Part shown: positions 32,990 through 42,881 of the stretch, in pieces
Layout: each line of letters begins with the position of its first letter
How positions within the stretch are numbered: position 1 is the stretch's first letter
Origin: Bombyx mori
Taxonomy: Eukaryota; Arthropoda; Insecta; Lepidoptera; Bombycidae
Assembly (NCBI RefSeq): GCF_030269925.1
Contig: NC_085121.1
Span: 3,861,501 to 3,925,500 of the forward strand
DNA: 64,000 nt
Direction of reading: 5' to 3'
Translations under genes and position numbers: made by a program
The notes under the pieces: model-generated
The model's database searches: none
What the model was told of the DNA's origin: nothing
The model's input: only the letters and a program-made list of their open reading frames with translations

Positions 32990-34610
32990 CCTCCTCCTCC
33001 TTCAGTCGATCGCTCATTGCTGAGCATCGTGATGCGCCCGCCTGTGACCTTTTTTTGTAATTTGTAGCCACTTATGTCGGTCTGTGGCACAGTGAAGTGC
33101 GTGGCTCAGTCTCATGTCCAGACACTCAGACACTTGGTCACTCCATCTTTTTCGGCTACGACCTCTGGATCGTCTTCCATCCACTTTACCCGTCACTATG
33201 AGTCTCTCCAGGTTGTCAGAGGGTTTTCTTGCTATATGACCAAAGTATTGGAGCACTCTATATAGACATTTGGTGGATAGCCTCTGGTCAACTTTTAGCT
33301 CGTTGAGGATGGAAGCGTTCGTCCGGAAAGCCGTCCAAGGGATGCGCAACATGCGCCGCCAGCACCACATCTCAAACGCGTCTATGCGTCGCCTGTCAGA
33401 CTCTTTCAAGATCCAGGTCTCAGCCCCATACAAAAAGATTAAGAAAACGAGCGTCTCAACAATTTGCACTTTCGTTTTCTTGAGTATGTTTCGGTCTCTC
33501 CATATTTTGTTTAGCTGGCTCATAGCGGATTTGGCCATTCCGATGCGTCGCCTTATTTCGGTTTCCGATCCACCTCTATTGGAAATAATCGAGCCGAGGT
33601 ACACGAAAGTCTTGACAATGTCGTATTGGCCAAGAATATTATTCTCGTTAAGGGTGCCGTATTTATCCACGATCATGATCTTTGTTTTGGACTGGTTGAT
33701 CTTTAGTCCCATTTCCTCGCTAACTATAACCAGACGTCGCAGCAGCTCCTCCATTTCCTCTTCTGATGACGCCACTAATGTGGTATCATCAGCGTATCGT
33801 AAGTTCGAGATCTTTACGCCCCCAACTGTGACGCCACCATCCCACTCCTCTAGGGTTTTGCGCATTATGTATTCGCCATAGATGTTAAAAAGTATGGGCG
33901 AGACGATGCAACCCTGGCGCACTCCTTTCTCAAATCGGAACTCTCTTGATTGTGCTGGGCCGATCCGTACCGATCCCCGTCCCGACAGGTACAGGGCTCT
34001 CATCAGCTGAATCAGATGCATGGGAACGCCCATGTCCTTAAGCACGTACCATAAATGCTTCCAACTAACGAAGTCAAAGGCTTTTTGGTAGTCGACGAAG
34101 CATAGAACGGCCGGGATGTTATACTCATAGCACTTTTCTATGATAAGCCTTACGTTGAGTATCTGTTCGGGAGTACCCTTTCCCTTAACAAATCCTGCTT
34201 GTTCTTGTGGAATTTGCCAGTCTAGGAAGTGTCTAAACCTTGAGTTAATGACATGCAGCAGTACTTTGCTAGTGTGTGATATCAGGGCAATCGTTCTATA
34301 GTTGTCACACCTCCTGTTAGTGCCTTTTTTGTGTAATGGCAGTATCGCAGAGTGAGTCCAATCCTTCGGCCATTCACAGCTTCGCCATATTGAGTTGAAT
34401 AAGTCTACAAGTTTCGCAACTCCCTTCTCTCCGAGGCCCTTCAAAACTTCGGCGGTAATATTATCGATGCCGACTGCCTTATTTGGTTTCAATTTTCCAA
34501 TAGCGGCAGTTACTTCTGTGTATAGAATATCCGGCTCCAGCTCCATGTTGTGTATATTGCATCCTTCCAGAGGATCAGAACCATCCATAGTTCCATATCT
34601 CATCCATCCA
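32990..34610 (-). mobile_element. RTE-type LINE, 5'-truncated, with 10-bp target duplication
   Basis: tatctcattt at 32980-32989 and 34611-34620 flank the insertion. The 3' end (left) carries a ggaggaggagg tail as in RTE elements. The endonuclease half is absent, so this copy was truncated at integration. Confidence 0.85.
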
Positions 34611-34618
34611 TATCTCAT
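33014..34618 (-). CDS. RTE-type LINE reverse transcriptase, 534-aa frame, endonuclease missing
   Basis: Uninterrupted frame covering RT and the C-terminal region. In order: IGKLKPNKAVGIDNITAEVL, YRTIALISHTSKVLLHVINS, QEQAGFVKGKGTPEQI, motif A FVDYQKAFDFVSW, motif B GVRQGCIVSPILFNIY, catalytic YADDTTLVAS (YADD codons at 33785-33796), then the tail LYGAETWILKESDRRRIDAF, FGHIARKPSDNLERL and KRWSDQV. The first codons (RYGWMRYGTMDG) come partly from the target duplication, so the ATG is accidental. Lacking an endonuclease and promoter it is probably non-functional. The ORF tail is homologous to the fragment at 1575-2165. Confidence 0.88.
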   Translation of the reverse strand: MRYGWMRYGTMDGSDPLEGCNIHNMELEPDILYTEVTAAIGKLKPNKAVGIDNITAEVLKGLGEKGVAKLVDLFNSIWRSCEWPKDWTHSAILPLHKKGTNRRCDNYRTIALISHTSKVLLHVINSRFRHFLDWQIPQEQAGFVKGKGTPEQILNVRLIIEKCYEYNIPAVLCFVDYQKAFDFVSWKHLWYVLKDMGVPMHLIQLMRALYLSGRGSVRIGPAQSREFRFEKGVRQGCIVSPILFNIYGEYIMRKTLEEWDGGVTVGGVKISNLRYADDTTLVASSEEEMEELLRRLVIVSEEMGLKINQSKTKIMIVDKYGTLNENNILGQYDIVKTFVYLGSIISNRGGSETEIRRRIGMAKSAMSQLNKIWRDRNILKKTKVQIVETLVFLIFLYGAETWILKESDRRRIDAFEMWCWRRMLRIPWTAFRTNASILNELKVDQRLSTKCLYRVLQYFGHIARKPSDNLERLIVTGKVDGRRSRGRSRKRWSDQVSECLDMRLSHALHCATDRHKWLQITKKGHRRAHHDAQQ

Positions 34619-34620
34619 TT

Positions 34621-35951
34621 ACTCGCAGGCTAAATAAATATGAATCAATATGTTTGTCACTTTTTAGTATGGATTTTCGACTCACTTCCGTTTCATGAAA
34701 ATGTTAAATAAAAACGAATTACAAGAATCATTGTTGTTATAGAAATAACAACGTCTTGCAAAAGTTAAGGTTGAATTTTATAAATATTGCAAAGAAAGTG
34801 ACCCTATAATTTATCGGTTGACCGTTTAATCAGTGACTTATTTGTCTTGTAAAAATGACGATGAATGTTATTTAAATAATTTTTAAATGCTAGTCAGATA
34901 AGTGCTGAATAATTGTTTTTCTTATTTTACGTCTTTGTTTACATTAATGCTGTGCCACACGAGAGTTGAATAGTAAAGATTTATTTATTATTAGCGTTAC
35001 ATATCTATTGCGGCATATCTAGAAAACATTTAATCATGATTACAATTACTTTAACGTTTTAATATCGCTTCCATTTTTTATTACATCATCAGACGGTAGT
35101 CAAGAGTAGATTCAAATGTCAACACATTTGTCGACTGTGACCACGAAAACTGTAAAATATTCTAAAAGTCGGAAAGTATAATAAAAAAACTCGAAGTTAA
35201 ACCGTAAAAATTGTGTTCAATATATTCACGACTCGTGCAAACTCAACCTGGCACGTAGTGAGAACCATTATCGAATTACATACTGGATAAAATGTAAATC
35301 GATTTATTTTCGGTAAACACAAAACATCAACACCGATTTTTTACACATAGCGCCATTTTAAATTCGAACTGCAGTTGTCCTTTTGACTTAATAATAAAAT
35401 ATCCTGTCTTATTTAGTTTTATTACCTTATCTTTCGTCATTTAATTACGTTTTATTTAAATATTTTTTTACCTAGAGTTGGTAATTAGGGTAGGTGTATA
35501 GAACCCATCGTAGGAGGCAGGAGGTAATTTCAAAGTCATCACACGGAACTGTGACCTTATTGCTAATATAAATAAAAATCCTCATAATCATACCCGTAGG
35601 AGTTTAATGTCCCGTAGGTACATCAGGGTAGGATGAGAGGACATTCCACATTAACGCCTACATACATTTATGTACGTACCACTGCGTTATACATTGACTA
35701 ACGTATGTGATTTGTAATAGATTTATTTAGATATATCATGACTTCATGGTATATGGTAATCGTAAGGAATGATTAATATTCATTCAACCTGGGTAGAGCA
35801 TCGATGTTACCTTTGTGAGTATGGGCAGCAGTTGTATTTTTAAGTCAATTTTATTCATTTGCTTTGTTGAGTGCTCAAGGCACAATTAATGTATCATAAA
35901 AAGCCTCAGAAACACCGCCTTTATGGTATTTCTTCTCTAAAAAATGCTGGA
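34621..35951. other. Spacer, nothing recognised
   Basis: AT-rich; no exon, RNA or repeat supported. Confidence 0.5.
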
Positions 35952-36368
35952 TTTTTTTTTATTGCTTAGGTGGGTGGACGAGCTCACAGCCCACCTCGTG
36001 TTAAGTAGTTACTGGAGTCCATAGACATCTAGTCTAATCAAGTTCTAAGGTCTCAGTATAGTTACAACGGCTGCCCCACCCTTCAAACCGAAACGCATTA
36101 CTGCTTCACGGCAGAAATAGGCGGGGTGGTTGTACCTACCCGTGCGGACTCACAAGAGCTCCTACCACCAGTAATTACGCAAATTATAATTTTGTCGGTT
36201 TGATTTTTATTACACGATGTTATTCCTTAACCGTAGAAGTCAATAGTGGACATTTGATAAGTACGTATTTCATTAGAAAAATTGGTACACGCCTGCGGGA
36301 TTCGAACACCGGTGCATCGCTCTATACGAATGCCGCGGACGTTGTATCCTTTAAGCCATGACGACTTC
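35952..36368 (-). mobile_element. tRNA-headed SINE, full-length copy 12
   Basis: Tail at 35952, body, then on the minus strand the tRNA-like head with GTGTTCGAATCC (B box) near 36300-36311 and GTCATGGCTTAAAGGATAC (A box region) near 36345-36363. Confidence 0.88.
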
Positions 36369-36811
36369 AATTCCAATACGAGATTTACACCTTAACTTAT
36401 TCGGTGACTGTTCTGACTGACGTTAGTACAAGAGACCAGTTATTGCACAAGTAGGTAAAATGCGTAAAAATCTTTTTGCCAGGCAAATTGTTGTTTCAAA
36501 CAAACGTACGATAACCGTTATCACGACCGATCAATTTATACTACAATGAAGTGCAAAAAATGTTTTGTTTTAAGAGTGAAAACGTATTAATCTTATCGCG
36601 GTAACATTATGTTTCTATATCTTTATCACTGTGTACATTCTTTGTTTTATTGAATTCGAAATTACTACGAACTCAACTGATAACTACAAACAATTCCCGA
36701 GATACTGTATTTTAATCATTATGTTACAGGCATCGGTACTGTTTTGTTTGTTCAGTTCGTAAACGCGAAAGAAGGATACGGAAAGTATAGGAAGATATAA
36801 TAGAGAAGGAT

Positions 36812-37032
36812 GTTTTTATTTTTATTGCTTAGGTGGGTGGACGAGCTCACAGCCCACCTGGTGTGAAGCGGATGTGCCCATAGACACCTTGAGATATAAG
36901 TTCTAAGGTCTCAAGTATAGTTACAACGGCTGCCCCACCATTCAAACCGAAACGCATTACTACTTCACGGCAGAAATAGGCGGGGTGGTGGTACCTAACC
37001 GCGCGGACTCACAAGAGGTCCTACCACCAGTA
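36812..37032 (-). mobile_element. tRNA-headed SINE family, headless copy 13
   Basis: ttttatttttattgcttagg to gaggtcctaccaccagta; an internal deletion removes the segment after tgtgaagcgga. Confidence 0.87.
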
Positions 37033-37607
37033 ACACTGCTACATATGCATTGCTTGATACGATTGTATCGAGCGTCTTTAGGCGACGAAGACTTTAAAAT
37101 CGACTCTCGTTTTAAAACTCGTCTAGAAAACCGAAAAATAAAACTCTATATTGTTTATAAGAGTTTTTAAGTAAATATTAATATAAATAAAATTGTAGAA
37201 TGATTACGGAATCCATTGACATGTTTCACAATTGAAAAAAGGAAAAATATATGAAAACGTATCTTTGTTTTTAAATTTCCATGAAAAAACGAAATATAAG
37301 ACTTGACTTTTGATTACAAGCGTCAATTGTATGGCACATAAACTGTATAATTAGTGTTTCCGCCCTTTATTACGTTTTAACGACCTCACCTTCAGCGAGT
37401 GCTGTCATTTTTTGCCAACACAAAAACATAAGACGGGTGAGATTGTTTTTTGAAATTGAACGAAAACAAACCATACTCCTTGGGGTTAAAGCGTGATTTT
37501 GCTTTCCCAAAATATGGTTAATTAATTTTTAACCTATCATCAGTCTGTTGTTAGAAAATATCTAAGAAGATTTACGAGTTACTTAATGATTAAATGTTGT
37601 TATCAGC
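37033..37607. other. Spacer, nothing recognised
   Basis: AT-rich. The short open frame at 36985-37170 begins inside the SINE and is not a gene. Confidence 0.5.
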
Positions 37608-37800
37608 TTATTGGGCTGCTCGCCAGATCTTCTCAGTGGGTCGCCATTCCGAGCCGGTAGTAGATTCTGAGAAGTACTGCTCTTACAAGTAGCAAAGTTG
37701 GTGTTGGCAAATTTTCTCAAGTTGAGTCCGTAAGCTCACCTACCCTTCCGAGCGTACCTGTAATAGCTCCTTACTAGTAGGCTACCAATGAAATGATAGG
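37608..37800 (-). mobile_element. Bm1 SINE, 3'-truncated
   Basis: Reverse of gagctcaccta / cgggtaggtgagc head and cgacccactgagaagatct body. Confidence 0.78.
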
Positions 37801-38059
37801 GAAAAAAAGTTGTTCACTTTCAGAAAACAAAATCCTTGAATATTTATTGTAGCTTAAATAATGTAGACTATTACGCTAATTTGATTTGATTGTAATGTTG
37901 CTCTGGAATCTATCACTTTTCAGGATGGTTTGTTGAAATTTGGAGTTTACAATACTGGACATTTGGTTGATAAAATGTATTGGTGTATCGTAAAATTGTG
38001 AAAATGGATTCTTTTAGTATTTTATTAAGTTTTCGTGACTCGTAGACATAATTAAAATT

Positions 38060-38210
38060 TGTTACTCACTACAACATAAATGATTGCTCTCACTCTGCGA
38101 AACATCGTGCCACATGGCGTCGCATCGCGAGAGCATCGGTATCGCAGGATCCGACTGATGCATGACCACGACCACTCTGTCAAGAGTGTACGAATAGGAA
38201 GAAGAAGACA
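38060..38210 (+). repeat. Repeat fragment shared with 48180-48355
   Basis: catgaccacgaccactctgt then caagagtgtacgaat and ggaagaagaagac parallels cgatcacgaccactctttca at about 48309. Probably the 3' tail of a LINE. Confidence 0.35.
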
Positions 38211-38574
38211 TAATTAAAACTACTTTTACGGTTTCGCGTTTCACTATTTTCATTTGACAATTTTTTTTCTTGAAACTTCGAAAACTATGAAGTATTCTAA
38301 ACCTCGGAACTTTACAATTTTAAATAATTGAAGCATAAAGACAAGGGAATACATAAAACGGTTTCAATATTTAAAAATACTTATCAGCACTATCTTGATA
38401 AACGTTAAAAAGAAAACGTAAATTACCGCGATAATCTGAATTATTAGAAATAAAATGTTTATTTAATTACATTTGTATTGCTTATTTTTCATTTCTTCAT
38501 TATTACACACCGTGTACTTTGACCTACAGACTTAAATATTGCCTATTTCTACCAGTTTTATGATAGATGAAATC

Positions 38575-38662
38575 CCTCAGATTCAGCCTGGTGAGCTTAC
38601 CTATCAGCCATAGCGTAGCAGAAATAACCCCTTAGGCTACCACCAGCGAATAGTTAGGAAAA
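38575..38662 (-). mobile_element. Bm1 SINE, 5' fragment
   Basis: cctggtgagcttacctatca ... ccccttaggctaccacc, the reverse of the Bm1 head. Confidence 0.65.
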
Positions 38663-38807
38663 GCATTTTGATGAAAAGTTGGATAGACGTTAATAAAATT
38701 AAAACTTCGATTATTATACCTCTAGTTCTCCGGGTGCCACTAATCACATTAATCATCTTTACGTGTATTACTCGTATTATTTTGCACGTGTGATTGTTCT
38801 TGGGCTG

Positions 38808-38930
38808 TTAGGTCTCTTTTGGAGGCGCTCGGGCAGCTGTTAGAAAATTCCACCCCTGGCTGAGCCTTTGCTCGCCCACCTGCCATGGTGAAACTGGAGA
38901 GGCCTCTGGGCCACCAGTAATAGCTCAAAC
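38808..38930 (-). mobile_element. Bm1-related variant SINE, 5' fragment
   Basis: Reverse of the head seen at 20478: gaggcgctcgggcagctgtt, ctggctgagcctttgctcgc, ggtgaaactggagaggcctc. Confidence 0.75.
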
Positions 38931-39271
38931 ATAAAAAAGTGTGATTGTTGCTGGTTCTCTTCTAAAACGTGAAACCGATTTTGGTGAATATCCATTTGAA
39001 TGAATATCTTAACGGCTTACATTTACGTTTTGGACCAGGTGCTAATTTTTTTATTTTTTAGGGCAGGAAAACGTCTGCCGTGCTAGTCTTAATTATATGT
39101 TTCCCCTTAAAATGAGAAATTAATTTATATCATTGGCTTGTTTAATTTTTATAAAAAAGATCTTGTTTCTTCATCATAGACTTTTTATTGGTCCAATTGA
39201 GTAGCTATTTTATGTACTTACCAAAGAGCGTACATGCTATAAGAAATCAAAATCTCAATTATATTGTGAAA

Positions 39272-39350
39272 TGTGTGCCCCAACCCTTCACTTCGAAACG
39301 CATGACTGCTTCGCGGAAGAGATAACCAGCACGGTGATATCTCAAAGTAC
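39272..39350 (-). mobile_element. SINE family remnant, copy 15
   Basis: gtgccccaacccttcacttc and gcatgactgcttcgcgga; heavily diverged. Confidence 0.55.
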
Positions 39351-40033
39351 CACCACTAGTTATAGAGAGCGCTGCTGTCCATACTCCAGTCAATCCCTTG
39401 CTCGCTTTTTACGACACCAATCGAAAGAGAAGTGGTGGTATTGTTCTAAGACACCAGAGAGTCATACAGTTCAGACATCAGTCGATCGTATCTGGAGCCA
39501 ATCGTATCTAACACATTCATTCACAGCTAACTAATAATAAACTAATTATTGTAATCGTTTCCTTTACATGCTTTTTCCTTAAAAACGAGATTGAAATCGT
39601 AATAGATTTAAAATTTATGAATGACGTCGGATTCGACTGCGCTTAAGTTTATTTTTTAATAATCAGCTTATCGACGCGACGCGATCTTTTATGATTTTTT
39701 ATACTGATACACGTATACAATTCTTTGTTCTTGTGAACAATAATTGCTAAAGTTGAATGACATTTTGTCTATGAAGACATTGCTTTATTGCAAATTTATT
39801 ATTTGTTATAGATAGAACTTTCTGGCATTTAAAAAGGGTCAGTTGTTTTCTAGTACACAACAACACACAAGCAGCATGAATGTTTTTCTTACGTATTAGT
39901 TTTTGATCTATATTTTAGGTAAAGCTATGTTATCAGAACGCAACTCATGACAACGTCGTCAGAAATTTTAAATTGGCATTTTCAGATATTTAGCGATATT
40001 CAGAGTGAGGCGTCCGAGGGATTCCCTAGTCTG
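39351..40033. other. Spacer, nothing recognised
   Basis: AT-rich; no gene or known repeat. Confidence 0.5.
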
Positions 40034-40250
40034 TACTAATATATAAATCTACAGTGGTTTTTACGGATGTTCCGTTATAACTACTGAACCATGCATCCGA
40101 TTGATTTGAAACTTGGTATCCATGTAGGAAATACTTGTACTTAATGGATAGGCTAATATTTATATGAGTGTTCGACTTCCTAATAATAATGACAATAAAT
40201 AATAATGTTAATTTTAAATGCCCAGCAAAGCGGGCGAGTACGGCTAGTCT
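40034..40250 (+). mobile_element. Helitron-like family B, copy 2
   Basis: ctgtactaatatataaatct, ccgttataactactgaacca, ending gcccagcaaagcgggcgagt then acggctagt. Confidence 0.7.
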
Positions 40251-40534
40251 TCATTAAAAATATAAAGCTATTGCTTATTATATAAGATAATATTACACGC
40301 GTTTTGTTTTCAAATAAATCTTTTTTTATCTGTTAATTAATAAAAATATATCATGTAATTAATGACGATGTACATACATTTTGCATTTTTATGAAATGAG
40401 TAATGTGAAGATGATTGTAGAAAATTTGGTTTTAGTCTTTGTAATAATTATAACTTTTTATAAGAATTAAGCATTTAAATAATTAACAATGATATTACCG
40501 GTTGTTATTATGAAATTTCAAATTGTTTGTAGCT

Positions 40535-41012
40535 ACAGAAGGTCAAGCGGAGTCAACGCGTCAACAGCATCAATCGCGTTTGAGTGGCAACCGCGTGGCA
40601 GGAGAAGACCTGGTCGCCTTGTACTAGTGGTACTGGTGGTAGGTAGGACCTCTTGTGAGTCCGCGCGGGTAGGTACCACCACCCTGCCTATTTCTGCCGT
40701 GAAGCAGTAATGCGTTTCGGTTTGAAGGGTGGGACAGCCGTTGTAACTATACTGAGATCTTAGAACTTATATATCAAGGTGGGTTGCGCATTTACGTTGT
40801 AGATGTTTATGCGCTCCAGTAACCACTTAACACCAGGTGGGCTGTGAAACTTGGCGACGCACCCTGGAAAGTGAGATAGCGGACGTGGGATAGCCGACGT
40901 GACCTGGAGTGATGACAAGGAGCAAAAGCAAGACAGGGTCAATTGGAGAAAACTTGTGAGGGCCCTATGTACTAGCGGAGTACCCTAGGACTACAAAAAC
41001 AACAACAACAGA
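40535..41012 (+). pseudogene. LINE 3' end, interrupted by a SINE
   Basis: The frame WQPRGRRRPGRL stops at the SINE inserted at 40632-40848, then resumes as broken TLESEIADV-like and gggtcaattggagaaaactt, ending in aaaaacaacaacaaca. GRRRPGRP-TWRR-L is typical of the C-terminus of endonuclease-RT LINEs. Confidence 0.6.
40632..40848 (+). mobile_element. tRNA-headed SINE family, copy 14, nested in LINE
   Basis: actggtggtaggtaggacct to ccaggtgggctgtgaa; the 3' tail is missing. Confidence 0.85.
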
Positions 41013-41240
41013 AGGTCAGCCAAACTCACGATTAACTGCTACAAAATTTATTACAGGAGCCCGTACAGACATCGAAATATTATTGCAGCCATCCAGCTCG
41101 AGACATGAAATCGAAGTTTCAATTATTTTTGTACAGCGTCTGACCCACCGTTCAAAATACTGTACAAAATTTGTTCACGAACACGAGTTAGGAACGTATT
41201 CATAACTTGGTAATTGTTATATGGCTTTGTTTGGTCTGAT

Positions 41241-41454
41241 TTCAACTTTTTTTTTCCACAGGAGAAAATCGCCGGATCCCCACCCGCACGTCAGTTGTGG
41301 TATGTGGGAGTCGAACCTCACTAAAAACTCCTGCCACTCACAGCCGGCGCCCCACCCCGGACCGGGCGGGAACCCACTCGGAGCTATTGAGACGGCGGGA
41401 CAGGGCTTACGCAGAGCATATTACATCCATCCCGCCGTCTCCTGAGTTCAACTT
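41241..41454 (-). mobile_element. GC-rich retroposon, shorter copy, 8-bp target duplication
   Basis: ttcaactt at 41241-41248 and 41447-41454 flanks a poly-T and the same ccacaggagaaaatcgccgg body as at 30805, truncated about 70 bp earlier. Confidence 0.78.
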
Positions 41455-41573
41455 AGTAGCATTGAGAGGTGTCTAACGCGACTTATGACCGCTTAACATT
41501 AGATGCACCGAAAATTCGTCTGCGCATCTCAACTAATACATAAAATTAATGCTAATACAACCAGTTCTTGAAT

Positions 41574-42000
41574 GATGGGCGTCTTGTTAGCCCGCACATA
41601 TAGGTACCACCAAACCTGCCGATTTTTGCAGTGAAGCAGTAATGCGTTTCGGTTTGAAGGGCGTGGTAGCTTCTATATTGTAAAAACTGAGACTTACGAG
41701 TCATATCTCAAGATGGAGGCTGGTATTGTCGTGGTTGACGTCTGGTCACACAACACCAGTGTGCTTAGTGTGAGTTTTTTTACTTTTCAATCGCGTTAAA
41801 GTTAACCCAAATTTTTATGGATATTTATTTGATGCGCCACTAACAATGTAAGAAAACGAAGGGATGCTGTTCTAACTCCATACAAATTGCGTTAAAACAT
41901 TGTCATTGTAGAGTTAACTTCTACGCGATCGAGAAGTTAAAAAACACGCACTTAGCACACAGGCGGGTTGTGAGATCGCCCACCCATCCTAGCAAAAAAA
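41574..42000 (+). mobile_element. tRNA-headed SINE family, copy 16, split by a MITE
   Basis: The left part ends caacaccag at 41759 and the right part restarts caggcgggttgtgagat at 41960, with the 200-bp MITE between them. Confidence 0.82.
41760..41959. mobile_element. MITE with CWG target duplication, copy 2, nested in SINE
   Basis: tgtgcttagtgtgagttttt ... aacacgcacttagcaca. CAG precedes (41757-41759) and follows (41960-41962), and the uninterrupted SINE has one CAG there, which proves a 3-bp duplication. Confidence 0.85.
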
Positions 42001-42006
42001 CAACCA

Positions 42007-42263
42007 TTTTTATTTTTATTTTTTTTTATTGCTTAGATGGGCGGATGAGCTCACAGCCCACCTGATGTTAAGCGGTTACTGGAGCGGATATACATCTACA
42101 ACGTAAATGCGCCACGCCCCTTGAGATATAAGTTCTAAGATCTCAGTATAGTTACAACGGCTACCCTACCCTTCAGACCGAAACGCATTACTGATTCACG
42201 GCAGAAATAGGCAGGGCGTTGGTACCTACCCGTACGGATTCACAAGAGGTCCTACCACCAATA
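42007..42263 (-). mobile_element. tRNA-headed SINE family, headless copy 17
   Basis: ttattgcttagatgggcgga to gaggtcctaccacca; tail-to-tail with copy 16. Confidence 0.87.
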
Positions 42264-42699
42264 AATTTTTGGTACTCTTGTCTTTTATTTGAAGAAATGT
42301 GACAATATTAAACCAAAAGCACACTTTACTAGTTCATTCGTGCTTCTTAAAGATAAAGTTCGTTTTTAAACAACTGATGAATAACAATAAAACATTCATT
42401 ATAAAATTAGTAACGAATATCAATAAAACGGTTGAAACTGAGCTAAGTATATCAAGCACGCTAATAAAGAAGAGATAAAAAACAAATTTCGATTTCAGCG
42501 TAGCAAACTAATTAGGCACAATAAAACCTAAGCGTTGCCACTGCTCGGGTTTATTCCAGACGTTGAGGCTACCTACCGTGTCAGGCTGATCGGTCTCCAT
42601 AAACATTGTTGATTCTATAATTCGTTTTATCACGAACTCCGGTGGAACTGTATCATTCAAAGCTTGTGTACCGCGCAGACCGCACGCGCCTCAAAAAGA
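42264..42699. other. Upstream flank of tentative gene 3
   Basis: AT-rich, becoming more GC-rich from about 42540 (ctgctcgggtttattccaga). No feature recognised. Confidence 0.4.
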
Positions 42700-42881
42700 G
42701 TAACAATTTGTTTTCAGTGCTATTTATTAAACTGTAATAACAATAGTTATTATTAGTTGCGCGAGAGCTCCGTAGCATTGTAACGTAGCGGCTCTACGAG
42801 GCGACGCGTTCGTATTACAGTGGACGAGTTCTTCCGACGACTTTTTCTCGATATTTTTCCTGAGAAAATTCAAAAATAACA
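42700..42881 (+). promoter_or_regulatory. Candidate promoter and 5' UTR of tentative gene 3
   Basis: TTTTCAGTG near 42711-42719 fits an arthropod initiator (TCAGT), followed by a GC-rich leader (cgagagctccgtagcattgt, ctacgaggcgacgcgttcgt) up to the ATG. No TATA box is evident. Assignment depends on the gene call. Confidence 0.28.

Noticed and set aside
33270..33881. 203-codon plus-strand open frame
   Set aside because: Antisense shadow of the RTE reverse transcriptase; no motif of its own.
36296..36366. tRNA gene candidate on the minus strand (A- and B-box motifs)
   Set aside because: The same segment heads the SINE copies at 27643-28079 and 50088-50157; it lacks a clean acceptor stem and is the tRNA-derived head of the retroposon.
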